Below are positions 16,407 through 24,346 of a stretch of DNA of 64,000 nucleotides, one piece after another (within the stretch, counting starts at the first letter, position 1; the number at the start of each line of letters is the position of its first letter). The notes beneath the pieces were generated by a model that worked only from the letters and a program-made list of their open reading frames with translations, did no database searches and had not been told where the DNA came from. Source of the DNA: Sulfurisoma sediminicola (GTDB lineage: Bacteria > Pseudomonadota > Gammaproteobacteria > Burkholderiales > Rhodocyclaceae); contig NZ_BHVV01000004.1 of NCBI RefSeq assembly GCF_003865015.1, positions 36,016 to 100,015 on the forward strand. Reading direction: 5' to 3'. Made by a program: the position numbers and the translations under genes.

Positions 16407-17612
16407 TTATTCCGAGCGCAGCGCCTCGAGCGGGTCGAGCTGGGCCGCATGGCGCGCCGGCAGGACGCCGGCGACGAGGCCGATGACGATCGCGCTGATC
16501 TCGGCCACCACGGCATAGCTCCAGGGCGTGTGCACCGGCAGCGCCGGCACGGCGACGGCGAGGATGGCGGCGATGCCCGAACCGAGCGCGAGGCCGGCGG
16601 CACCGCCGAGCGCGGCGAGCACGGCGGCCTCGCCGAGGAAGAGCAGCATGATGCGGCGTTGCGTGGCGCCGATGGCACGCAGCAGGCCGATCTCGGCGGT
16701 GCGCTCGGACACGGCGATGGTGAGGATGGTGAGGATGCCGACGCCGCCGACCAGCAGCGAGATGCCGCCGATGGCGGCGACGGCGAAGGTGATGGCGTCG
16801 AGCACGGTGCCGAAGACCTCGAGCATCTTCTGCTGCGGCGTGACGGTGTAGTCTTCGCGCCCGTGGCGCGCGGTCAGCACGCGCTTGATGCCTTCCTCGA
16901 CCTCGGCCAGCGGCGCGGTCGGCTCGTAGGTGACGTGGATTTCCGCGAGGCTCTCGCGGTTGAACATTTCCAGGGCGCGGCCGACGGGGATGTAAACCGT
17001 GTCGTCGAGGTCGAAGCCGAGCACCTGGCCCTTGGGCGCCATGACGCCGACGACGCGGTAGCGCTCGCCGCCTACGCGCATGCGTGCGCCGAGAGGATTT
17101 TCGTCGGGGAACAGTTCCTGCGCCACCTTGGCGCCGAGGACGACGAAGGCGCGCGCCGCGCGCGGATCGTCGGCGGGGAGGAAGTCGCCGACGGCGAGCT
17201 TCATGCGCAGCGTCTGGTGGAAGGTGTGGCCCGTGCCGTAGAGGGTCACGCGGCGCGAGCGGCCGGCATGCTCGACGTCGGCGTTGCCCTGCACCATCGG
17301 GTCGGAAAGCAGGATGTGCGGCGCGTGTTGCAGGGCGATGGCGTCCTCGATCGACAGCGGCCGCACGGTGTTGATGGCGCCGAGGCCGCCGCCGCCGTGC
17401 GTGCTGGTCTTGCCCGGCTGGATGCCGATGAGGTTGGTGCCGAACTGGGTGAACTCGTCGATGACGAAGCGGTGCAGGCCTTCGCCGATGCTGGTGAGCA
17501 GGATGACGGCGGCGATGCCGACGGCGATGCCCAGCGCCGTGAGGAAGGTGCGCAGCCGGTGCGCGCTGAGCGACAGCCAGGCGAAACGGACGAAGTCGGC
17601 GGTGCGCATCAT
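16407..17612 (-). CDS. MacB/FtsX-type ABC transporter permease (second of pair)
   Basis: 401 residues. A first membrane segment near residues 18-40 is followed by a large periplasmic MacB_PCD domain, and three C-terminal segments form the FtsX domain (SERTAEIGLLRAIGATQRRI is the cytoplasmic coupling motif). It is paired with the permease at 17737, the ATPase at 21469 and the adaptor at 22313. These would form a tripartite export pump for peptides, lipoproteins or drugs. Start is taken at the ATG pair at 17612/17609 (MMRTADFVRF). Confidence 0.88.
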   Translation of the reverse strand: MMRTADFVRFAWLSLSAHRLRTFLTALGIAVGIAAVILLTSIGEGLHRFVIDEFTQFGTNLIGIQPGKTSTHGGGGLGAINTVRPLSIEDAIALQHAPHILLSDPMVQGNADVEHAGRSRRVTLYGTGHTFHQTLRMKLAVGDFLPADDPRAARAFVVLGAKVAQELFPDENPLGARMRVGGERYRVVGVMAPKGQVLGFDLDDTVYIPVGRALEMFNRESLAEIHVTYEPTAPLAEVEEGIKRVLTARHGREDYTVTPQQKMLEVFGTVLDAITFAVAAIGGISLLVGGVGILTILTIAVSERTAEIGLLRAIGATQRRIMLLFLGEAAVLAALGGAAGLALGSGIAAILAVAVPALPVHTPWSYAVVAEISAIVIGLVAGVLPARHAAQLDPLEALRSE

Positions 17613-17662
17613 GCCCTCGCCGGGCCGCCCCAAGAGGGCATGCGCCCCCCCGTGGGGGGCAG

Positions 17663-17700
17663 CGTCCGCAGGGGATACCGTCCCTGGCTGCGCCGGGGAA
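17663..17700 (+). repeat. Dispersed GGGATACCGT repeat between two permease genes (copy D)
   Basis: The 124-base gap 17613-17736 holds this 38-base repeat, matching copy C (15052-15089, inverted) at 31 of 38 positions. It is flanked by a G/C hairpin-forming run (GCCCCCCCGTGGGGGGC near 17644). No gene is visible in the gap. The hairpin plus repeat resembles a REP-type intergenic element. Confidence 0.72.
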
Positions 17701-17736
17701 ATAAGCCGGATTTGCGAGCGTGGGGGGCCATATGGG

Positions 17737-18945
17737 TCATCTGCGAGACAACGCGAGAACCGGATCGAGCTTCGCGGCCTGCCGCGCCGGAGCCACCGAG
17801 AACAGCACGGCGGTACCGATGGCGGTGAGTGGCGCGGCGATCACCGCCCACCACGGCGCGGTGAACGGAATGGTCGGATAGAGCTGGCCGATCAGCAGCT
17901 GGCCGAGCTTGCCGGCGACGAGGCCGACGGCGCCGCCGCCCAGCGCGAGCAGCACGGCCTCGGTGAAGAAGATGGCGCGGACCTGCACGCCGCTGGCGCC
18001 GAGCGCCTTGAGCAGGCCGATCTCGCGCCGCCGCTGCGACACCGCGATCAGCATCACGTTCATGATCAGGATGCCGGCGACGGCGAGGCTGATGGCGGCG
18101 ATGCCGCCCACGGCCAGCGTCAGCGCGGTGAGAATGCGGTCGAAGGTGGCGAGGATGGCGTCCTGGGTGATGACCGTGACGTCGTGCTCGCCCTCGTGGC
18201 GCGCGGCGAGGATGGTCATCGCCTCTTCCTTGGCCAGCTCGATCTGCTCGCGGCTCTTGGCCTCGAACAGGATGCGGAACAGCGAATCGGTGTTGAACAG
18301 CGCCTCGGCCGACGCCACCGGCACGATCACCACCTCGTCGGTATTGAAGCCCATCGACTGTCCCTGCCTGGCGATGAGGCCGATGACGCGGAAGCGGCGG
18401 TCGCCGATGCGCAGCCATTCGCCGAGCGGCTGCGTCGCGCCGAAGATCTCGCGCGCCACGGTGCTGCCGATGACGCAGACCGGCTCGGCGTGGTGCGGGT
18501 CGCCCGGCGGCAGGAACTTGCCCTGGGCCAGTTCCATGCGGCGGACGTCGAGCAGCTCGGCGGTCGAGCCGAGCACCACCGACTCGCGGATGCGCGAGCC
18601 CCAGCGCACGTCGCCCGCGCCGACGATCAGCGGCGCGATCTTGCGCACGGCGCGGCTCCGCAGCAGCGCGTAGGCGTCGTCCAGGGTCAGCGGGCGCGGG
18701 GTCTTGCCGACGACGATGCCGGGCGAGACGCCGCCGGTGGCGGTACGCCCGGGGATCACGATGAGGAGATTGGTGCCGAGCGAGCCGAACTGGTCGAGCA
18801 CGTAACGTCGCGCGCCCTCGCCGAGCGAGCTGACCACGACCACGGCGGCGACGCCGATGCTCATGGCGAGCAGGATCAGCAGCGTGCGCGCGCGGTTGCC
18901 GCGCACGACCTGCCAGGCGAAGTCGAGCAGATCGGGGAAGCGCAT
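17737..18945 (-). CDS. MacB/FtsX-type ABC transporter permease (first of pair)
   Basis: 402 residues with the same layout as its neighbour: an N-terminal membrane segment (ARTLLILLAMSIGVAAVVVV), a periplasmic MacB core domain and a C-terminal FtsX domain (QRRREIGLLKALGASGVQVR). The two permeases probably form a heterodimer. The start at 18945 (MRFPDLLDFAWQVVRGN) was chosen because the open frame upstream is antisense to the Lon-like gene. That gene separates it from the matching ATPase. Confidence 0.88.
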   Translation of the reverse strand: MRFPDLLDFAWQVVRGNRARTLLILLAMSIGVAAVVVVSSLGEGARRYVLDQFGSLGTNLLIVIPGRTATGGVSPGIVVGKTPRPLTLDDAYALLRSRAVRKIAPLIVGAGDVRWGSRIRESVVLGSTAELLDVRRMELAQGKFLPPGDPHHAEPVCVIGSTVAREIFGATQPLGEWLRIGDRRFRVIGLIARQGQSMGFNTDEVVIVPVASAEALFNTDSLFRILFEAKSREQIELAKEEAMTILAARHEGEHDVTVITQDAILATFDRILTALTLAVGGIAAISLAVAGILIMNVMLIAVSQRRREIGLLKALGASGVQVRAIFFTEAVLLALGGGAVGLVAGKLGQLLIGQLYPTIPFTAPWWAVIAAPLTAIGTAVLFSVAPARQAAKLDPVLALSRR

Positions 18946-18999
18946 GGGTGAAAGTATGCGCCATCGGCCGCGAACGCGGTGTGTCCCGCGCCGCCACCT

Positions 19000-19013
19000 T
19001 TGATGGAAGTCAA
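19000..19013 (+). promoter_or_regulatory. FNR/Anr-type box upstream of the Lon-like protease gene
   Basis: TTGATGGAAGTCAA matches TTGAT-N4-ATCAA at 9 of 10 fixed positions. Its centre lies 41.5 bases before 19048, the ATG of the protease gene. With TAGGCT near 19034 as the -10 element, the transcript would start within a few bases of the ATG, leaving almost no leader. It also lies 55 bases before the divergent permease start. Confidence 0.68.
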
Positions 19014-19047
19014 ATCCTGCGCGACGTCCGGTGCTAGGCTTCGTGCA

Positions 19048-21465
19048 ATGAATCCGCTCCTGCCCGAACAGCTCTGCCGCCGCTGCGATCCGCAAGCGCT
19101 CGGCTTCGCCACCACCGCCGACGTCACGGAGACCGTCGACATCGTCGACCAGACGCGCGCCATCGATGCCGTCAAGTTCGGCATCGCCGTCAAGCGGCCG
19201 GGCTTCAACCTGTTCGTGCTGGGCGAGCCGGGCAGCGGCCGCCACTCCGCCGTGCGCCGCCTGCTCGAGGCCCGTGCCGCCACCGAAGCCATCCCCGGCG
19301 ACCTCTGCTACGTGAACAACTTCGCCGAGCCCAACCGGCCGCGGCTGCTGCAATTGCCGGCGGGGCGCGGTGCGCGGCTCAAGGCCGACATGCAGCAGTT
19401 CGTCTCCGAGCTGGCCAAGGCCATCACCGCGGCCTTCGAGAGCGACGAGTATCGGGCGCGCGTCGAGGCCATCCAGGAGGAGTTCAAGGAGCGGGAGGAG
19501 GGCGCGCTGCGCGCGCTGGGCCAGGCCTCGTCTGAAGTCGGCATCGCGCTGCTGCGCACGCCGCACGGCTTCGTCTTCGCCCCGATCAAGGGCGAGGAGA
19601 CCATGAGCTCGGAGGAATTCCAGGCGTTGCCGGACGATGAGAAGGAGCGCTACGGCAAGATCATGGAGGAGCACGGCGAGAAGCTGCAGAAGCTGATGCA
19701 CCAGTTTCCGCGCTGGCGCCGCGAGATGCAGGCGCGGCTGAAGGATGTCAGCCGCGACACCATGCGCTTCGCCGTCGGCCACCTGGTCGAGGAACTCAAG
19801 GAGAACTACGCCGATCTCGCCAACGTCGCCGGGTTCCTCGACCAGGTGCTGGAGGACGTCGTCGACAGCGCCGAGGAACTGCGCGAGACGCCGAAGAGCG
19901 AAGGCGATGTCAGTGGCGTCGTCATCAGCGGCAGCCTGCCGCTGGCGCGCTACCAGGTCAACCTGCTGGTCGATCACGCGGCGACGACGGCGGCGCCGGT
20001 GGTGACCGAGGACAATCCGATCTACCCCAACCTGGTCGGCCGCGTCGATCACATCGCCCACATGGGCACGCTGGTCACCAACTTCACCATGATCATGGCC
20101 GGGGCCCTGCACCGCGCCAACGGCGGCTACCTGGTGCTCGACGCCGACAAGCTGCTGACCCAGCCCTACGCCTGGGAGGGCCTGAAGCGGGCGTTGAAAT
20201 CGGCGCAGGTGCGCATCGAGTCGCTGGGCCAGGTCTATGGCCTGATGAGCACGCTGTCGCTCGAGCCCGAGCCGATGCCGCTGGCGGTCAAGGTGGTGCT
20301 GGTCGGCGAGCGCCTGGTGTATTACCTGCTGAAGGAATACGACCCCGAGTTCGACGAGTTGTTCAAGGTCGCCGCCGACTTCGAGGACGAGGTGGTGCGC
20401 GACGCCAACAACACGGCGCGCTATGCCCGCTTCATCGCCACCCTGGCGCATGCCGACGGCCTGCGGCCGTTCGCCGCCGCCGCAGTGGCGCGGGTGATCG
20501 AGCACGCGGCGCGTCTGGCCGATGATGCCGAGCGCCTGTCGGCGGCGACGCGGCGCATCCGCGACCTGATGGTCGAGGCCGACCACCGCGCCGGCGAGGC
20601 CGGGCGCGCCACGGTCGAGGCCGACGACATAAAGTCGGCGCTGGCGGCACGGCGCCATCGCGCCGACCGCCTGCGCGAGGCCGGCGACGAGCAGATCCTG
20701 CGCGGCGTGCGGCTGATCGACGTCGCCGGCAGCCACGCCGGCCAGGTCAACGGCCTGGCCGTTTTCGACCTCGGCGAGTATCGCTTCGGCCATCCCGTGC
20801 GCATCACCGCCACGGCGCGCATCGGCGAGGGCGACGTGGTCGACATCGAGCGCGAGTCCGAAATGGGCGGCGAGATCCACACCAAGGGCGTGCTCATCCT
20901 CACCTCCTTCCTCGCCGCGCGCTACGCCCGCGCGCTGCCGCTGTCGCTTTCCGCTAGCCTGGTGTTCGAGCAGTCCTACGGTCCGGTCGAGGGCGACTCG
21001 GCCTCGCTGGCCGAGCTGTGCGCGCTGCTCTCGGCGCTGTCGGGCGTGCCGATCAAACAGTCGCTGGCGGTGACCGGCTCGGTCAACCAGTTCGGCCGCG
21101 TCCAGGCCATCGGCGGCGTCAACGAGAAGATCGAGGGCTACTTCGACATCTGCGCCGCCAAGGGCCTGAGCGGCGAGCAGGGCGTCGTCATTCCGGCCGC
21201 CAACGTCGTGCACCTGATGCTGCGCGAGGACGTCGTCGCCGCCTGCGCCGAGGGACGCTTCCGCATCTGGCCCGTCGCCGATGTCGACGAGGCGATCGAA
21301 CTGCTCACCGGCGTGCCGGCGGGCGTGCCCAACGACAAGGGCGAGGTGCCCGAGGGCAGCATGAACTACCTCGTCGCCACCCAGCTGGCCGAGCTATCGG
21401 CGCTGCGCCAGGCCTACGGCGCAGCGGCGCACGGCAAGCGGCGCAAGCACAAGCGCGACGAGTAG
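19048..21465 (+). CDS. Lon-like ATP-dependent protease (AAA_32 plus Lon C-terminal domain)
   Basis: 805 residues. The P-loop at 59-67 reads GEPGSGRHS, with Arg instead of the usual Lys. A long helical insertion follows (residues about 125-260), then the rest of the AAA module. The C-terminal Lon protease domain has Ser651 in EGDSAS and Lys694 in VNEKIEG, 43 residues apart exactly as in E. coli Lon (Ser679/Lys722). It lacks the Lon N-terminal LAN domain. Start chosen at 19048; an upstream in-frame start would overlap the FNR-like box. Confidence 0.9.
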   Translation: MNPLLPEQLCRRCDPQALGFATTADVTETVDIVDQTRAIDAVKFGIAVKRPGFNLFVLGEPGSGRHSAVRRLLEARAATEAIPGDLCYVNNFAEPNRPRLLQLPAGRGARLKADMQQFVSELAKAITAAFESDEYRARVEAIQEEFKEREEGALRALGQASSEVGIALLRTPHGFVFAPIKGEETMSSEEFQALPDDEKERYGKIMEEHGEKLQKLMHQFPRWRREMQARLKDVSRDTMRFAVGHLVEELKENYADLANVAGFLDQVLEDVVDSAEELRETPKSEGDVSGVVISGSLPLARYQVNLLVDHAATTAAPVVTEDNPIYPNLVGRVDHIAHMGTLVTNFTMIMAGALHRANGGYLVLDADKLLTQPYAWEGLKRALKSAQVRIESLGQVYGLMSTLSLEPEPMPLAVKVVLVGERLVYYLLKEYDPEFDELFKVAADFEDEVVRDANNTARYARFIATLAHADGLRPFAAAAVARVIEHAARLADDAERLSAATRRIRDLMVEADHRAGEAGRATVEADDIKSALAARRHRADRLREAGDEQILRGVRLIDVAGSHAGQVNGLAVFDLGEYRFGHPVRITATARIGEGDVVDIERESEMGGEIHTKGVLILTSFLAARYARALPLSLSASLVFEQSYGPVEGDSASLAELCALLSALSGVPIKQSLAVTGSVNQFGRVQAIGGVNEKIEGYFDICAAKGLSGEQGVVIPAANVVHLMLREDVVAACAEGRFRIWPVADVDEAIELLTGVPAGVPNDKGEVPEGSMNYLVATQLAELSALRQAYGAAAHGKRRKHKRDE

Positions 21466-21468
21466 GGC

Positions 21469-22140
21469 TCAGCTCTCGTCGGCGACGATCTCGCCGTCGA
21501 CGATGCGGATGCGCCGCCTGGCGCGGCCGCCGATCTCGCCGTCGTGGGTGACGATGACCAGGGTGCCGCCCGCGGCGTGGAGCTGCTCGAGCACGCCGAT
21601 GACCTCCTGGCCGGTGTGGCGGTCGAGGTTGCCGGTCGGCTCGTCGGCGAGGATCACCCCCGGCCGCATCGACATGGCGCGGGCGATGGCGACGCGCTGG
21701 CACTGGCCGCCGGAGAGCTGGTCGGGGCGGTGGCCGGCGCGTTCGGCGAGGCCGTATTCGCCGAGCAGGGCATCGAGGCGGCGGCTGCGTTCGGCGGGAT
21801 CGATGCCGGCGAGCACCATCGGCAGCTCGATGTTCTGCGCGGCGGTGAGGCGGGGCACCAGGTGGAAGAACTGGAAGACGAAGCCGATCTTTTCGCGCCG
21901 CACGCGCGCCAGCTCGTCGTCGGACAGCGCCGTCACGTCGCGCTCGTCGAGGAAGTAGGAACCGGCGTTCGGCCGGTCGAGCAGGCCGATGATGTTCAGC
22001 AGCGAGGACTTGCCCGAGCCCGACGGCCCCATGATGGAAAGGTATTCTCCGGCGGCGATGGCGAGGTCGACGCCGCGCAGCGCATGCACTTCCTCGTCGC
22101 CGACGGGGAAGACGCGCTCGATGCCGGTGAGCCGGATCAT
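21469..22140 (-). CDS. MacB/LolD-type ABC transporter ATPase
   Basis: 223 residues. Walker A is GPSGSGKSS, the signature is LSGGQCQRVAIARA (Gln-Cys where Gln-Gln is usual), and Walker B is VILADEPTGNLD. LolD/MacB-type ATPases energise the FtsX-fold permeases encoded at 16407 and 17737. It ends 3 bases from the convergent Lon-like gene and starts 172 bases after the adaptor gene. Start at 22140 (MIRLTGIERVFPVGDEEV) is canonical for the family. Confidence 0.92.
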   Translation of the reverse strand: MIRLTGIERVFPVGDEEVHALRGVDLAIAAGEYLSIMGPSGSGKSSLLNIIGLLDRPNAGSYFLDERDVTALSDDELARVRREKIGFVFQFFHLVPRLTAAQNIELPMVLAGIDPAERSRRLDALLGEYGLAERAGHRPDQLSGGQCQRVAIARAMSMRPGVILADEPTGNLDRHTGQEVIGVLEQLHAAGGTLVIVTHDGEIGGRARRRIRIVDGEIVADES

Positions 22141-22266
22141 TGAGGTCCCCACCCCCCAACCCCCGCCCGTCGGCGGGGGAGGCAACATGCTCGCTGCGCT
22201 CGGTTGTAACGGGGGACGTTGTTGCGGTTCCCGCTGGGGTCGCGCGTTCCACGCGCTCCAGTCAGT

Positions 22267-22297
22267 GCCTCGCCTTGGGGCGGCCCGGCGGCGAGGC
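22267..22297. repeat. Hairpin in the adaptor-ATPase gap
   Basis: The 172-base gap 22141-22312 has no gene. It holds a hairpin with 8-bp arms, GCCTCGCC and GGCGAGGC, around a 15-base loop. A second GC-rich palindrome (CCCCCGCCCGTCGGCGGGG) lies near 22160. Neither has a T tract, so they look more like REP-type or mRNA-processing structures than terminators. Confidence 0.4.
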
Positions 22298-22312
22298 TGG
22301 CTGGAAGCGGTC

Positions 22313-23500
22313 TCATTTTCCGCCGGTCGCCGCGCCGCTGTTGCCCTTGGCTTCGGCCACGGCCCTGGCGCCGGCCTTGACGCCTTCGCGGTCGAGCGAG
22401 GTGACGACCTTGTCGCCCTGCGCCAGACCGCTCGTGACCTCGGTGAATTCCCAGTTGGTGAGACCGATCCCGAGCTTCTTCTCCTCCAACACGCCGGCGG
22501 CGGTCAGTTGCAGCACGCGGTTGTTGGGCATCAGCGCCGAGGTCGGAATGCGCAGCACCTTGTCGCGGCCCTGCACCACCACCTCGATGTCGGCGCTGTA
22601 GCCGATCAGCAGGTGCCTGGCCTCGCCCGGGTCGTCGAACTCGACCTCGACCTCGACGGTGCGCGCCTGCTTCTCCAGCGCCAGCACGTAGGGAGCGATA
22701 CGTCGAACGTGGCCGGTGAATTGGCGGCCGCGGTAGGCGTCGAGCGTGATGCGGCCCTTCATGCCGACCTTGAGCTGGGCGGCGTCCACCTCGTCGATCG
22801 GGGCGGTGACGTAGATGCAGCTGTCGTCGATGAGGTCGATCGCCGGCAGCGTCGGGATGCCGGGCGGCGAGGGTGTCAGGTATTCGCCGATTTCGCCGTT
22901 GATCTCGGCGACGATGCCGGCGAAGGGCGCGCGCAGCACCGTGCGCTCGGTATCGGCGTGCGAGGCGGCGATGCGCGCCTGCGCCTCGCCGACGCTGGTG
23001 CGCGTGGCCTCGCAGGTGGCGGCGCGCGATTGCGCATCGGCCTCGGCGCGGATCACCGCCTGCTCCGAAACGAAATTCTGATCGCGCAGCTGGCGTGCGC
23101 GGCGCGCCTCGCTCTTCGCCGCCTCGGCCAGCTGGCAGGCCTCGGTGACCCGGGCACGGGCGGTGGCGAGCTGCTCGCGCGAGACGCGTTCGCGCGCGGA
23201 AAAGTCGTCGTTCCACAATTCCAGCAGCAGCTCGCCGGCGGCGACGCGCTGGCCCTTCTTCACCGGCAGCTTTTCGATGCGGCCGGCCGCCGGCGGCGCG
23301 ATCTTGGCGCGGCGGCAGGCGGCGACGGAGCCGGCGCGGGTGTTGGCCACGGTCATCTCGACACGGCCGGCTTCGGCACCGGCGACCAGCACGGCGACGG
23401 GTTTCTGCCGCGTGAGGTAGAGGAAGCCGGCGACCATTGCGGCGATCACGACGCAGGCGATCAGGAGGGGCCGCCACAGGCGGCGGGAAACGATGGCCAT
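22313..23500 (-). CDS. MacA/HlyD-type periplasmic adaptor of an ABC efflux pump
   Basis: 395 residues. One N-terminal membrane anchor (LLIACVVIAAMVAGFLYL) is followed by a biotinyl-lipoyl-like half (GRIEKLPVKKGQRVAAGELLLEL), an alpha-helical hairpin with a heptad-like Ala/Arg/Glu pattern (residues about 105-180), and a beta-barrel. The adaptor would link the inner-membrane permeases to an outer-membrane channel not encoded here. It leads the export gene set, which the Lon-like gene interrupts downstream. Confidence 0.88.
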   Translation of the reverse strand: MAIVSRRLWRPLLIACVVIAAMVAGFLYLTRQKPVAVLVAGAEAGRVEMTVANTRAGSVAACRRAKIAPPAAGRIEKLPVKKGQRVAAGELLLELWNDDFSARERVSREQLATARARVTEACQLAEAAKSEARRARQLRDQNFVSEQAVIRAEADAQSRAATCEATRTSVGEAQARIAASHADTERTVLRAPFAGIVAEINGEIGEYLTPSPPGIPTLPAIDLIDDSCIYVTAPIDEVDAAQLKVGMKGRITLDAYRGRQFTGHVRRIAPYVLALEKQARTVEVEVEFDDPGEARHLLIGYSADIEVVVQGRDKVLRIPTSALMPNNRVLQLTAAGVLEEKKLGIGLTNWEFTEVTSGLAQGDKVVTSLDREGVKAGARAVAEAKGNSGAATGGK

Positions 23501-23506
23501 TTCAGC

Positions 23507-23716
23507 TCAGGCGGGAACGTCGGGTTCGAGCATGCGCTCGAGGAGGGCGATGCGATCCTTGATATGCAGCTTGCGCTTCTTCAACCGTCGCAGCATCAAC
23601 TCGTCGCGAGGCGGATTTTCCAGGAGCCGCGCGATCACCGCGTCGAGGTCGCGATGCTCGACGCGCAGCTCGGCCAGTCGGGCATGCAGCAGTTCGGGAG
23701 GATCGGTGGCTTGCAT
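23507..23716 (-). CDS. DUF465/YdcH-family small protein
   Basis: 69 residues, highly charged and helical, ending in LKKRKLHIKDRIALLERML, which is the DUF465 hallmark. Proteins of this family are small cytoplasmic coiled coils without known biochemical role. Start at ATG 23716 (MQATDPPELLHARL). It ends 6 bases before the adaptor gene start on the same strand and may be the first gene of that transcript. Confidence 0.8.
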   Translation of the reverse strand: MQATDPPELLHARLAELRVEHRDLDAVIARLLENPPRDELMLRRLKKRKLHIKDRIALLERMLEPDVPA

Positions 23717-23823
23717 GGGGCTATGGTATGCCGCCGCGGCGGGATTTGGCAAACGCCGCGGCTGTTTCCGCCGCGCCGGCGACGGCTAGAATGGGGCGGG
23801 CAATTCAACGCGGGGGCAAACGC

Positions 23824-24183
23824 ATGGGCCATACGAAATCTTGTGAAGTCGGGCTGGCCGTCAGGACCACCGAGGAATTGCTCAAGGCCCTCGACGATCT
23901 GCGCCAAGCCTGGAAGCGCGATCCCTCCACCCTGCCGAAGGGTCTGTCGTGTTCCGAGTCCAAGGAGGGCCAGTTCGTCCTGGTGGCGGCGGAAGCGGCC
24001 TTCGTCACGATTCCCGGCGCATGCGTCATCAAGGGCATCGGCGCGATAGAACTGGTGGGCTCGGCGCCGGCTTTCGAGGAGGGCGCCAATTCGAAAGCCT
24101 TGATCCTCAAGGACACGGCAGAAGGCTGGAAGTTTTCCGTCAAGTTCGTGGTGCCGATAGTCCGCGAGAGAAATGCGAAGTAA
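23824..24183 (+). CDS. Hypothetical protein, 119 residues
   Basis: I do not recognise a family. The protein (MGHTKSCEVGLAVRTTEELL) is soluble, with no signal peptide, and has a predicted alpha-helical first third and beta-rich remainder. A TAGAAT -10 element at 23787-23792 supports a separate promoter. It faces away from the DUF465 gene and precedes phosphofructokinase by 163 bases. The ribosome site is weak (GGGGGC about 8 bases before the ATG). Confidence 0.65.
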   Translation: MGHTKSCEVGLAVRTTEELLKALDDLRQAWKRDPSTLPKGLSCSESKEGQFVLVAAEAAFVTIPGACVIKGIGAIELVGSAPAFEEGANSKALILKDTAEGWKFSVKFVVPIVRERNAK

Positions 24184-24281
24184 GTCCGGCCTCAGCCTCC
24201 ACGCGAGTCTCGCAATCTGCGCCGGGCTAGCTCAGTCTGTCCCCGATTTCACCCGCCGGATTCCACCTGATTCCGATGTGC

Positions 24282-24310
24282 TTGGCAATGTCGGAGCTTG
24301 GGTTTAGTCT
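24282..24310 (+). promoter_or_regulatory. Possible sigma-70 promoter of the phosphofructokinase gene
   Basis: TTGGCA at 24282-24287 and TAGTCT at 24305-24310 are separated by 17 bases, 36 bases before the ATG. Match to consensus is moderate. The 163-base gap 24184-24346 has no gene and is less GC-rich than its surroundings. Confidence 0.4.
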
Positions 24311-24346
24311 TGGGACTGATTCGCAGGGACTCTTGGAAAAATCATC

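Noticed and set aside
18946..21213. In-frame upstream extension of the permease at 17737 through the Lon-like gene
   Set aside because: The extra residues are the antisense reading of the protease gene, and the family start lies at 18945.
24221..24240. GCCGGGCTAGCTCAGT looks like the 5' part and D-arm of a tRNA
   Set aside because: No anticodon stem, T-loop box or acceptor complement follows within 100 bases, so it is at most a chance match or a fragment.
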